Source of the DNA: Cacajao melanocephalus
Lineage: Eukaryota; Chordata; Mammalia; Primates; Pitheciidae
Length of the DNA: 64,000 nt
Reading direction: 5' to 3'
Assembly (NCBI GenBank): GCA_963573385.1
Contig: CAUYLG010013737.1
Coordinates: 97,300-161,299, forward strand
This document shows, one piece after another, positions 39,341-50,321 of the stretch (the first letter of the stretch is position 1; each line of letters opens with the position of its first letter). The notes below the pieces were generated by a model. It had not been told where the DNA came from and did no database searches. It saw only the letters and a program-made list of their open reading frames with translations. The translations under genes and the position numbers were made by a program.

Positions 39341-40270
39341 CATCAACAAGCATCACAACCCTCAACAAACAAACAAACAAAAAAGGTACCAGCAACCAAT
39401 CCTAGAGAGATAAAGATATGTGTCTTTTCAAAAAGAAAATTTAAAATAGCTGTCCTGAGGAAACTGAAGGAACTTCAAGATAACAGAGAAGAAATTCAGA
39501 ATTCTATTAGATGAATTTAACAAAGAGACTGAAATAATTTAAAAGAACCAAGCAGAAATTCCAGAGTTCAAAAATGCAATTGACATACGGAAAAAACATC
39601 ATAGTCTCCTAAAAGCCAAATTGATCAAGCAGAAGAAAGAATTAGTGAGCTTGAAGACAGGCTATTAGAAAATACAGTCGGAGGAGATGAATAAAAAAAG
39701 AATAAAAAACAATGAGGCATGTCTACAAGATCCAGAAAATAGCCTCAAAAGGGCAACACTAAGAGTTATTGGCCTTAAAGAGGAGATAGAGAGAGCAGTA
39801 TGGGTAGAAAGTGTATTCAAAAGTATAATAATGAAGAACCTCCCAAACTTAGAGAAGTATGTCAACATTCAAATACAAGAAGGTTGTAGAACACCAACCA
39901 AATTTAACACAAAAAAGACTTTTTCAAGTCATTTAATAATCAAATTCTCAAAGATCAAGGACAAAAAAGGATCCTAAAAGTAACAAGAGAAAAGAAACAA
40001 ATAACATACAATGGAGCTGTAATATGTCTGACAGCAGTCTTTTTAGTGGAAACCTTCTAGTCCAGGAGAGAGTGGCATAACATATTTAAAGTGCTGAAGG
40101 AAAAAAAAGAAAACCTTGTATCCTAGAATAATGTATTCAATGAAAATATCCTTCAAATATGAAAAATGAAACATTTTTCTAGACAAACAAAAGCTGAAGA
40201 ATTTCATCAACACCAGAACTGTCATACAAGAAGTTCCAAAAGAAGTTTTTTGGTCTGAAGAAAAAGAACA
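39340..40270 (+). pseudogene. L1 ORF1 pseudogene
   Basis: Coiled-coil sequence ('IDQAEERISELEDR'-type codons near 39622-39665) precedes an open 96-codon fragment at 39687-39977. That fragment contains the RRM landmarks 'LRVIGLKEE' and 'RTPTKFNTKKTFSSHLIIK'. Similarity to the C-terminal domain continues to about 40270 with stops and frameshifts. The intact start codon cannot be pinned down, so the left edge is approximate. The role in the family is RNA binding and L1 particle assembly. Confidence 0.8.
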
Positions 40271-40658
40271 TTAATGAGCAATAAGGAACATTATGAAGGT
40301 ACAAAACTCACTGTTAATAGTAAGCACACAGAAAAGCACAGAATAATCTAACAATGTAATTATAATGTGTAAACTACTCATATTTTTAGTAAAAATACTA
40401 CAAAATGAACCAATCAAAAATAGTAACTCTAAAAACTTTTCAGGAAAAGAAAATTAAAGTGTAGAATCCTTATTAGTTTTTTTCTTTACTGGTTTGTTAC
40501 TTTATGCAATAAGTGCTAAGTTGTTACCTGTTTAAAATAATGGGTTATATTATTGACAAGTCTCATAGAAACCTCAAATCAGAAAACATACAACAGATAC
40601 AAATACAAAAGTAAGAAATTAAAACATATCACCAAAGAGAATCATCTTTACTAAAAGA

Positions 40659-40686
40659 AAACAGGAAGGAAGGAAAGAAGGAAGAG
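40659..40686. repeat. GGAA-rich tract in the L1 inter-ORF region
   Basis: Imperfect GGAA/AGAA repeats. Comparable sequence exists in related L1 copies, so it is probably inherited with the element. Confidence 0.7.
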
Positions 40687-40814
40687 AAGACCACAAAACA
40701 ACCAATAAATAAACAACAATATGGCAGGAGTAAGTTCTTAATAATAACATTGAATGTAAATGGACTAAACTCTCCTATCAAAAGACAAAGAGTGGCCAAA
40801 TGAATTAAAAAAAC

Positions 40815-40860
40815 AAGACCCAGTGATGTGTTGTCTACAAGAAATGGATCACTGGGTCTT
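40815..40860. repeat. Perfect 13-bp inverted repeat in L1 ORF2
   Basis: AAGACCCAGTGAT (40815-40827) is repeated exactly inverted at 40848-40860 with a 20-bp spacer. The left copy is normal L1 sequence. The right copy replaces the bases expected there in L1 ORF2, so it is an acquired inverted duplication. Confidence 0.9.
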
Positions 40861-41368
40861 CATTTATAAAGAGACACATCGATTAAAAATAAGTGAATGG
40901 AAAATAATATTCCATGCAAATGGAAACCAAAAAATAATAGAAATAGCTATACTTATATAAAATAAATTTCAAATAAAAATTGTAAAAAGAGAAAAAAATG
41001 TTTTTATATGATATTAAAGCAGTCAATTCAGCAAGATAATGTAGCAGTTGAAAATATATACGCACCCAGCACTGGAGCACCTAGATATATACAGCAAATA
41101 TTATTAAAGCTAAAGAGAGAGATAGACCCTAATACTATAACTGCTCAAGACTTCAAGACTCCACTTTCAGCATTGGACAGATTATCCAAACAGAAAATCA
41201 ACAAGAAAACATCCGACTTAAATCCACACTATAGACCAAAGGAACCTAATAGATATCTACAGAATATTTCATCCAATTGCTGCAGAATACACATTCCTCT
41301 CAGCACATGAATCTGTCTCAAGGATATACTATATGTTAGGCCTCAAAAAAAAATTAATTTGTTTTTTA

Positions 41369-41827
<459 letters not shown>

Positions 41828-42257
41828 TTAATGAAGAAACTTTAATTTTTGCTAAAAAGGAAATTAACTTTTTAAAAAACAAATGATAAAGGAAATAAAA
41901 CACACACAATCTATGGGATACAGCATAAGCAGTACTAAGAGGAAAGTTTATAGTTATAAGTGCCTACCTCAAAAACGTAAAAATATTTAAAATAAACAAT
42001 GCATTTTAATGAACTAGAAAATCAAATGAAATCTCAACCCAAAATCAGTAGAAGAAAAGAAATAATAAAGATCAGAGCAGAAACAAAACTAAAAACAAAA
42101 ATTTTCAAAAATAAATGAAACAAAAAGTTGGATATTTGAAAAGATAAAATTGACAAACCTTTAGCCAGACTAAGAAAAAACAAGAGAAGACCCAAATAAA
42201 TAAATCACAGACTAACAAGGAGACATTGCAACTTATACCACAAAGGTTCAAAGGATG

Positions 42258-42599
42258 CATTTCTTGGAACTTATGTCAAGAAGGGGTTCCATGAGAAAAA
42301 GTCTGATGTGATTGGAAAGATCTGCATTCTGTATTTCCCTCCTGTAATGTTTGAATTAGCATATTAAAGACCTTTGCTCATCTGGCGAGCTTTTTTTTAA
42401 TTTTTTCCAAAACCAATTAACTTTTAGCTTCCTTCATGTATCCTTCTCTGCAAACCTCTTGACCAAATTATTCTCATGTGCATATATATTATTTTTAATA
42501 TATACATCGTATAATTATTATACAAACCACAATGTATTTATTTTTAATTTTTGGCTTTCTGATTTTAAATAATTATAGAAGGATGCAAAAACAGTACAA
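42258..42599. other. Unassigned AT-rich DNA after an L1 breakpoint
   Basis: Motifs such as 'gaaggggttccatgagaaaa' vaguely recall a hAT MITE end, which is not enough for a call. Confidence 0.35.
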
Positions 42600-44310
42600 A
42601 ATGTTTCTATTTATCTTCACTAAGCTTCCCCAAAAGGTAACATGGTACATAATTGTAGTAAAGCATCAGAATCAAATAGTAACAGTGATAGTATGCTGTT
42701 AAATAATCTACAGAAACCATTTGTCTCACTAATATCTTTATGATCCACAATAAAACTGAAGATCTCATATTGCATTTATATGCCAAATCTCCTCAGACTT
42801 TTTTCTAATCTAGTATGGTGTTTCTTTTATTGTTTATGTTTTAAGACCTTGACACTTTTGAAGAGGTTAATCAACTTATAGATAGAAGCCAGTTATTTTA
42901 TAGATTAGTCCTTCTTTTAAATGTCTGTTTCCTCATTACTTAATTCAGGTTTTGCATTTTTGGTAAGAATTTTACATAAGGATATTTTGCTCTTCTTAGT
43001 ACAGTAAGTTAGGAGACAGATGATAGCAATATATGTTACTAGTAATGTTAATGTTGATGACTTGATTGAGATGGTGTCTACCAAGTTACTCCACTGTAAA
43101 GTTACTATTTTTTGTGTAATTAATTAGTATCTTTTAGATAGTTATTTTGAGACTATGAAAATATCCTACATCTCATACTTTTGGCCACTAATTCTAGCAT
43201 TCATTGGTACAACAATTAGTATGGTGCTGTCATATATTGATTTCTATTTCTATCATTTCTTTTCCATTTATTACTCAGAATTCTACTCTAAGAGTGCCCC
43301 TTCTTTATCTACTTACTGATCGTCTAGATCACTAATTGAGCTCACAGATTTTCAGATTTTCAGTTGATTCTATGAGTTACAGCTATCATTGTAATTATCC
43401 ATTTTGTTGCACTAATTATCCCAGATGTAGCTATTGGGACCTCTATCAAATTGGTTTCTGTGTTCTTTTAACATACATGGTTATCTTGAATTTCTTCTGC
43501 CCAGACCTGGAATCAACCACTTCTCCAAGTTAGTCTCATTTCTTAATTGAAGAATGGGATTTAGAAACCAAGATATGGATGCTAGATTAAGCTAATTACT
43601 ATTAAGGCAACACTGCTTCTCAGTGAGCTAGGCTAGGAAATAATAAGTATATGTGTATATATAATATATCATATCTGTATATATCTGATTCCATTCTAAC
43701 ACCACAGAGTTCATTTTAGTATTCCCCCTTTTCATATTTGTAAGTTTTTCTCTAACAATGAGAAACCTGTTTCTCATCATTGACAATATGCTTACACAAA
43801 AATTAGCTTTAGAATTGCTAACCCATAACCTTTTGAAGAAAAGCTTACTAACTACAACACTGTATAGGTGTATATTTTTCTGGGTTTTGGCTTTTCGATA
43901 ACAAGTCAAAATGCTATTTTCCAACATTAATTGGTCCAATTTAGTGTTCCCGACTTCTTTAAGACAGTTATGCTGATTTTCTTTGTTACTTAATATTTTT
44001 ATTTTGTCTAGGTTGTCCCCATATCCCAGTTGCTTTTAGTTACTTATTTATATTTTGTATATGTTAAATATCACTGAGGTACTGAAAGTCAAACTAAGTA
44101 AACAGTTATACTCAGAATGTCATTCTTCCTCTTTTCTTCTATACTGTTCGTTTTCACTTTCCAACTATTTTCATCCATCCTCTGTAGATAAGCAATTTCA
44201 TAAGTTTCTGGTTTACCCTTTCTAGCTTTGTATTTGTTAAAATGAGCAGATACTTCTTAATTTAAAAAAAAAACAGAATTTTGAATTAATAATTAGACCT
44301 CTTTTTCTAG
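42600..44310 (-). mobile_element. Antisense L1M 3' region
   Basis: The plus strand is the reverse of the L1M 3' non-coding region seen at 1.5-2.9 kb. Landmarks are 'gaccttgacacttttgaaga' near 42846, 'gatggtgtctaccaagttac' near 43070, 'ccactgtaaagttactattt' near 43091, 'tctccaagttagtctcattt' near 43522, and 'gagaaacctgtttctcatca' near 43760. Open frames in it (for example the 103-codon frame at 43628-43939) are chance. Confidence 0.65.
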
Positions 44311-44425
44311 ACTCTCTTTTTTTCTTTACGAAGTTAAGTATGCATCCTTTTCTAGTCTCTATCTCATTTATTTTGGCTTTTATCTCTAGTATTGGTGTTT
44401 AGCGCTTTCTTTTTATTTACATTGA

Positions 44426-44428
<3 letters not shown>

Positions 44429-44475
<47 letters not shown>
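44429..44475. repeat. Long (TA)n microsatellite
   Basis: About 23 uninterrupted TA units. Perfect AT dinucleotide tracts of this length are self-complementary, unstable and usually polymorphic. Confidence 0.95.
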
Positions 44476-44477
<2 letters not shown>

Positions 44478-44487
44478 TTTTGTGTAC

Positions 44488-44540
44488 TGCTATAGACTGA
44501 ATGTTTGTAGTCTCTCAAAACTCACATGTGGAAGTCCTAA
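44488..44540 (+). mobile_element. MaLR-type LTR fragment, left part
   Basis: 'ctatagactgaatgtttgta...gaagtcctaa' is the start of an MLT1/MST-type LTR. It is split here by the 1,137-bp solo LTR that follows and resumes at 45682. Confidence 0.6.
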
Positions 44541-45677
44541 TGATAGTAGCAGGAGGCAGACAAATTTCTAGGCAGATATGGGCTGGGCCATGGTGAAACC
44601 CGATCTTCAAGGCAAAGACAGCCTGAAGCCTGAAAACTGGGATGCCAGTTCTGTTTACAGTCCACCACCTAGAGTGAGAACTTTCACTATGCCTTTTAGC
44701 AAGTTGAATTGTGCTTTTTCCAGGCTTGCCCATGGACCAATCAGCATGCACTCCCCCATTCTGAGCCCATTAAAAACCCCAGGATCAGCTGCACACGGGA
44801 ACTACCGGCCTTCAGGTAGGAGCTTCGCACTTCGGATACCCTCTCATGTTGAGAGCTGTTTTGTCATTCAGTGAAACTCTTCTCCACCTTGCTCAGTCTT
44901 CAGTTGTCCATGTAACTTCGTTCTTCTTGGACACAGGGCAAGAACCCAGAACTCACCAAATAGTGTGTGCAAAAGGAGTTGTAACACTGTGGTCCTCCCT
45001 CCGCCTACCACCACTGGGCAGCCTCTCCACATGATGGAAGTGGTGGCAGGGCAGGCCCAGCCCAGGAGCTGCAGGCCAAAGTAAAGCAGTGGAATGCAAG
45101 GAGCTGTTAATACAAATGAGCTGAAACACGTTCCTGGTCGGGCTGCTGAGCTGCGGGTGGTGACATGTTCGCATTTACCAGACTATGAGAGAAGAGCTGC
45201 AACCCTTCTGGAAGCCCAGACTTCGGGACTCCCAAGCCAGAGCTGTGACATGCTGTAATACCCCTTGGTACTTTGTGCTTATGGGCATCTCCAAGTTTTT
45301 GGGCACCACCCTGTTCCCCTCATCCAGACACTGGCATGCCAGGCAGAAGCCAATTAAGGCATGCCTGGTCCAGCCACAGACTCACATGGAGCTCATGCCT
45401 GTGCTGTCTTCTGTAGCTTTCTGGCCACAGCATACAGTGTGCCTGCCTGTGCACTGTGGCTGGACCCCACACTCCCTTGCTCATGCACCTCTCACCTCTC
45501 TGCACCTGGCCTGCTCGTGATGGGTACAGAATCCAGGCCAGTACCATAAGCTGAACACAGCCTAGCAGGCTGAGTGGGCAGAGCCAGCCCAGTGGTCACA
45601 ACTGAAACCCAGGCAGAGGCTCCGCCAGCCATAGAGGTTTCCAGAGGGCAAAGTGGCACAAAAAGAATCCTGTGTCA
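44541..45677 (+). mobile_element. Solo ERV1-like LTR with CTAA target duplication
   Basis: A 1,137-bp TG...CA element flanked by CTAA (44537-44540 and 45678-45681). Removing it rejoins the older MaLR LTR as '...gaagtcctaacccccagtg', which proves the insertion. U3-like features are 'ccaatcagcatg' (CCAAT at 44737-44741) and a TATA-like ATTAAAAA at 44769-44776. 'cattcagtgaaactcttctc' near 44866 corresponds to the usual polyadenylation region with its AATAAA signal mutated. The GC content is far above that of the surroundings. The several open frames of 60-110 codons reflect GC richness, not genes. The family is not firmly recognised; LTR12/LTR1-like ERV1 is possible. Confidence 0.88.
44737..44741 (+). 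promoter_or_regulatory. CCAAT box of the solo LTR
   Basis: CCAAT about 30 bp upstream of the TATA-like ATTAAAAA, a typical ERV1 U3 arrangement. Function not shown. Confidence 0.45.
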
Positions 45678-45681
45678 CTAA

Positions 45682-45752
45682 CCCCCAGTGAGATGATATA
45701 ATACCACCTCACCAATAGTTTTGTTATAGCAGCCCAAACAAAGACAGGTACT
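45682..45752 (+). mobile_element. MaLR-type LTR fragment, right part
   Basis: 'ccccagtgagatgatataat' continues the left fragment. After a large internal loss the sequence ends with 'ttttgttatagcagcccaaa', the normal 3' end of such LTRs. Confidence 0.55.
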
Positions 45753-45779
45753 TAATTCATCTTTATAATTTTATGTTTA

Positions 45780-46205
45780 CTATTAAAAATGTTTGGTGAT
45801 AGAACTTTTAAAATGTACCCTGTGTATTCTGATACTTTAAAAAATTTTTATAGTTATGATTTACATCTCTCCTTTTACCAAAAAAATTAATAGAGAATTT
45901 TTAAATTTTCAAGTAAAAGACATATCTTGGTTTATGATTTTGTTGAAAATTTCTAGTTTTGCTGCATTGTGGTTAAAGATAATTATTTATAATATTTCTA
46001 TTTTATGGAATTACTATAATCTCTGTGTGTAAATATGAGTGTGACCTAATATGCATACATTTTTGTAATGTAACATGGCATATGAGAAGAAGATATATAC
46101 CCTTTAATAAAAGTGTGAAGTTTGATATATATCCACATAATTTGCCTTGTTGGTTTTGTTTTCAGTTCGTCTAACTCATTACTTATTTTGTACCCACTTT
46201 TCGTC
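45780..46205 (-). mobile_element. Antisense L1M fragment
   Basis: 'aaatttctagttttgctgca', 'tgtgacctaatatgcataca' and 'gaagaagatatataccctt' follow the antisense L1M order. It continues beyond the LTR-like block at 46206-46744. Confidence 0.55.
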
Positions 46206-46744
46206 TGTCTGAGAAAAAGGAATGCAGTCCCTGACATTCAAAAACAAGGCTTCAGTGTTGTTATAGCTGGCCTAGTGCTCACATTCAGGCCACGTTTTTC
46301 TCCTTTTGGAATAACAGCCACAGACAACAGTCTGACAGGTTGTTCTGTGACTTTGATAAAGGGAGACAAAAAACAAGATCAGTTCTTAATTTTGTCTAAG
46401 CACATGCTTAAAAACAAATTCACTATATAAACCATAAAATACAAAATTTTTTGCTATCCGGCGAATGTGAGTGGCTTTTATTTCTTCACAAATTACTGCT
46501 TTATCCTCACTCTAGTTGCTTCCCTTCTGAATAAGATGTATTAAGATGCAAACAGAATTGTCCCCACTTTCTGACAGCACTCTTCTGTGAACTCTCCCCA
46601 AATCTCCTAGGTACAAACACCTTCCTATTGACACACCTTATGATTTCCCACAGTGTGCAGTTTTTCTCATTGAAGACTGGAGTAAGCCTAACCTGTTTAC
46701 CTACTGGTGTGATACTGCTGGTCTTGGGCTGGAGAGCTTGACAT
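46206..46744 (+). mobile_element. Candidate solo LTR (unidentified)
   Basis: This block interrupts antisense L1M sequence that reads through on both sides. It begins TGTCTGAGAAAAAGG and ends '...gagagcttgaca', with a TATA-like CTATATAAACC near 46421. Size and ends suit an LTR. No target duplication could be found, so the boundaries are uncertain by several bases. The 102-codon frame at 46122-46430 crosses the boundary and is chance. Confidence 0.45.
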
Positions 46745-48300
46745 AGCTTATACTGAGAGTGATATGTTAAAGTCTACTATTATCTGCATGTTCCTAGCCA
46801 GGTATAGTTATGCACAGAAGGAGTTATTTTGTCCACAGACATTCATAAGTGTCTTAGTGTTATTTCTACTTACGAATTTTAGCACAGGTATCCCTCTTTG
46901 TCATCTTAATGCTTTTTGGCTTCTTTTCTGTGTTGGCTGATAGAATTTCTACTTTAGTATTTTTGTCCATCCCTTTGTTTTCAGCCTTTCTGAATCACTT
47001 TGTTTTAGTTGTCCTCCAAAAACCAAATTAAAAATATTTTTTTAGTGAGTTAAGCCATTCTTATTTATTGATGTGGTGGATTTATTTGTGTTAATTCTAT
47101 CATAATGTTTTATAATTGTGTGTATTATGTGTGCTATGTTTATCTATAAGATATATATTGTTTAGTTTAATTTATAAGCATATATAAATGTATACTTTTA
47201 CTTAAGAAGGCTTGACTTTTTATTCTAGTGAACACAGTTGTACTTTTATCTTTTAATGTCCTTGGTCCACTGTTTAATAATTTTGTGTTTTACTCTCTGG
47301 TTTGTAAACCAGCTCTTAATGGGATCCTTAATTCCCACCTGTTGTTTATATAGCAATGAATGAGCATATTCTACTTTCATTTTGCCTCTCCCTTCTCCTC
47401 CACTTTGAAGCTGTACTTTTCTACTTTGTCATGAACAACATTAGGTCATTATTATCTCACCCTCATCTCTAACATTGTTTTAAATTTTGACTTAAAAACG
47501 AAGTGTGTTTCTTTACCATTAGCCCCTTAACAGAAGCATTCTCAGTTATCTTCTGGAATGTGCAATTATTCCTGTAGGGTATTTTTTTAAAAAAAAACTC
47601 ATGGATATGGAATTTTCTACATTTTATATATTAGCTTTTATTTTCTAAAGTATTGATGCCTGAAGGATAGCTTGGTTGGATATAATATCCTTGGTTTACA
47701 TTTTCTTTGTTTTCCAAAACCACTGCTCTATCGCTGCCTTGCTTTGCATGATGTTTTTGAAAATCATGATGCCAGTCTACTTATTTCACTCTCTTAAGTA
47801 TTTGATTTCTACTTTATCTTTGAAATCCAATAGTTTTATAAGGCTATGTCTTACAGTTGATTTTTACAAGTTACTTGATCCAGGTGTCTCATGGGATGTT
47901 CTAATATGCAGATTTCAGTCTTACTTTTATTTCTGGAAATTTTTCTTAAGTTACACCATTAAATATGAGTAAGTAATATTATCTTGTTCTTTTTTTCAAG
48001 GACATAAATTTTATAAATATTATTCTTTATGTTTTATTCCTGCCACTTTTTGTTTTTAAATTCTTTCTGCCACATTTACATTGTCCTGATTATTTTCTTA
48101 AGTTTCTTCAATGCTTCTTGTTAAATTTTTGAGTCTATTCTTCATTGCATACTTTCTAACTTAGTTTCATAATAGGATAATTTTTTGTAATCTAATTATC
48201 TTCCTTTCTTCCATTTTGGGTTTATTTCTGGCATTAGTTTTTTGGATTTCTGATTCAAAATATTTTTCATATTCCCAAATGTTTAGTTGTAGCAAAGTAA
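46745..48300 (-). mobile_element. Antisense L1M fragment (continuation)
   Basis: 'gatatgttaaagtctactat' near 46762, 'gcctgaaggatagcttggtt' near 47658, and 'ttacttttatttctggaaatt'-type motifs near 47922 follow antisense L1M order. Heavily decayed; the frames are chance. Confidence 0.5.
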
Positions 48301-49320
48301 AGAGTCCTGCTGATTTGCTTTTTTCTTCTAGGGCCTATGCAAATATTAGCCACTCTGTAATGACTTACACAAATATATGAATCTTTGAGAAAGTATAAGA
48401 CATATTTACAATTATACTTTATTAATATTTCAAAGGTACACAACCAACTAAAATGAAATAAAGTACATTCTGACAGGTTTATTTTAAGTGTATTGCATTT
48501 AACTTAACATGTAAGGAGATTATTTTTATTAAGTATTTTTATTAAGTATTTTATTTATTATTTTATTTATTAAGTATTTTATTAAGTATTTTTATTAAGT
48601 ATTTTTATTAAGTAGACTAATTCTTTGGCACATGGTTTGATTCCTACCAGCAACATTCCCTCTGGGTTGCCATTCAGTAGTTCTTTTTCTTCTTCTTTCA
48701 CATCTGTAGAGTTCTCATTTTTATCTAGTCTTCACTCCTTCTTCATTTGATTAATGATTGACTTGTGCTAAACAGGACTGTCTCATTCCCTTTGACTGCC
48801 TAATGTCACTTAAAGAGAATTCTACTAGAGAGATCACGTAAAAGTTTCTTTCTCCTGTTAAATAGTGTTAAAAGGGAAAAAAAGTGTGTTTTTTTTTCAT
48901 CTGCATGTTATTTTTTAAAGACGGGATATTTGAATTTCCTCTGATAATGTTGCAACCATAAAGGTAACTAATACTTCTAGCACCAAGTGAAAATAGCCTG
49001 GGTTGTTAATGAGGTCATGGAAAAACCAACTGTGATTATTAACTAACCTTGAGTTTGCTTTACCTTCAAGATTTTTATACATCAGATAATAAATTATTTG
49101 GTGTTTAAGCTAAGTAGAGTTAGTGTTTAGTATTTTTTAAACCTGGCATTGCTAACAAAATTAAATGGACATTATAGTTGTGTTTCATTTCTCCAAGCCT
49201 CTTTTTTTACTAGTGTAATGTTGTAAGGGAAGATTACAACACTTATTGAGACTCGTTTGGGTAGATACTACAAAAAAATAACACAAACTAAGGTCGAGAT
49301 AAATGCTCAGTTTAAAAAAG
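48301..49320. other. Mostly unassigned DNA with a minisatellite
   Basis: Apart from the tandem repeat at 48525-48614, nothing is recognised. Confidence 0.4.
48525..48614. repeat. ATTAAGTATTTTT-type short tandem repeat
   Basis: About six imperfect copies of an 8-14 bp unit built from ATTAAGTATTTTT with TTTATTT variants. Confidence 0.88.
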
Positions 49321-49460
49321 AGTGTGGTGCCTTGTACTTATAATCCCATCATATTTGGAGGCCAAGATGGGAGGATCACTTGAAGCTAGGATTTAGAGAC
49401 CAGCCTGGGCGACATAGCGAGACCCTGTTTCTACAAAAAACAAACAAAAAAAAAACACCA
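49321..49460 (+). mobile_element. Free left Alu monomer (FLAM)
   Basis: It contains only the left Alu arm ('aatcccatcatatttggagg', 'agaccagcctgggcgacata', 'agcgagaccctgtttctaca') and then an A/CAAA-rich tail. The monomeric structure marks it as an Alu precursor or a left-monomer copy. Confidence 0.82.
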
Positions 49461-50235
49461 AAATCTAATGAATCAATAAATAAAAGTAATAATAAAATAA
49501 ATATATATTTCAAAATATCTTTTGAAAATTTAGAGTTTTGCCAACAAGGCAATAAGTAATTTTAATAGTTCTTAAAAGGTTATATTTTATTCTTGAAAAA
49601 AAGCAGCTCTCCTCGAAGTTCAATTACATTATTATCATTATTATTATCATTATTTTGGCAAGTTCTTTTCTTTCCTACAAATGATCAAAGTTCTAAATTA
49701 GTATCATATGAATTTATCATTTTTCCACATCCTAAATGGTTAATGATATTACTAGTAGCATGTGTCACATTTTTTATATTTCCCACTTCAACTTTCACTT
49801 AAAATACCTGAATTAATTTTGTGAGTCTTTGTCACTAAGGAATATTTTACAAACTTTTAAAACCCAATGTAACTTAAAAACTAAAAGAAACATCAGGAAA
49901 AAAAACAGGATATGAAATAATACAACCCTTTTTTTCTAAAGTTCATCAAATAGAAGTGAAAGTTTAATATTTGAAATTTCCATTAAAGTTAAATAAGCAC
50001 ATAATGACTTCATTTTATTGCAAATGTTTGCAATTCAAGTTTGTTAATGACATTCTTTCATGTAATTGAAATGTACTGTATGGAAAATTTCTGAGTTTGT
50101 TTTTTTTTTTCCCCCCTTTGTTTTTCTGAAAATTTGATTGAGGAGGGCTCAGTGAGATAGAAGAGAAAGTAGAGTGCATGTGAAAATAAACTTTTGAAGA
50201 GGAGAAAGACTTCACCTGGGTCCAATGTTAAGAGA
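49461..50235. other. Unassigned AT-rich DNA
   Basis: It includes a (TTA)n/(TCA)-type tract at 49624-49655 and T/C homopolymers at 50100-50117. No recognised gene or repeat. Confidence 0.4.
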
Positions 50236-50321
50236 AGTCAAAGGAGAAGGGCACCGAGAACCAACCATGGGATTCAGCAAAGGATCCCACGGTTGGTTCT
50301 CGGTGCCCTTCTCCTTTGACT
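50236..50321. repeat. Near-perfect 38-bp-arm hairpin (inverted duplication)
   Basis: Left arm 50236-50273 and right arm 50284-50321 are reverse complements at 37 of 38 positions. The only mispair is A50267 with C50290. The loop is 10 bases (50274-50283, TCAGCAAAGG). Transcribed, it would form a miRNA-precursor-sized stem-loop. Flanking DNA is not part of a recognised MITE. Adjacent 'taatgtct' (50321-50328) is itself the inverse of 'agacatta' (50338-50345), so more than one inverted copy was made here. The best explanation is a local template-switch mutation. Confidence 0.95.

Noticed and set aside
44515..45549. Cluster of 60-111 codon frames on both strands
   Set aside because: They all fall in the GC-rich solo LTR, where stop codons are rarer. 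None has a recognisable domain.
48525..48614. Direct repeats considered as a CRISPR-like array
   Set aside because: Units are contiguous, short, AT-only and without unique spacers, and the genome is eukaryotic.
50236..50321. Interpretation of the hairpin as a known microRNA or MADE1/mir-548 MITE
   Set aside because: The arm sequence does not match MADE1, and I know of no microRNA with it. Hairpin shape alone is not evidence for a microRNA gene.
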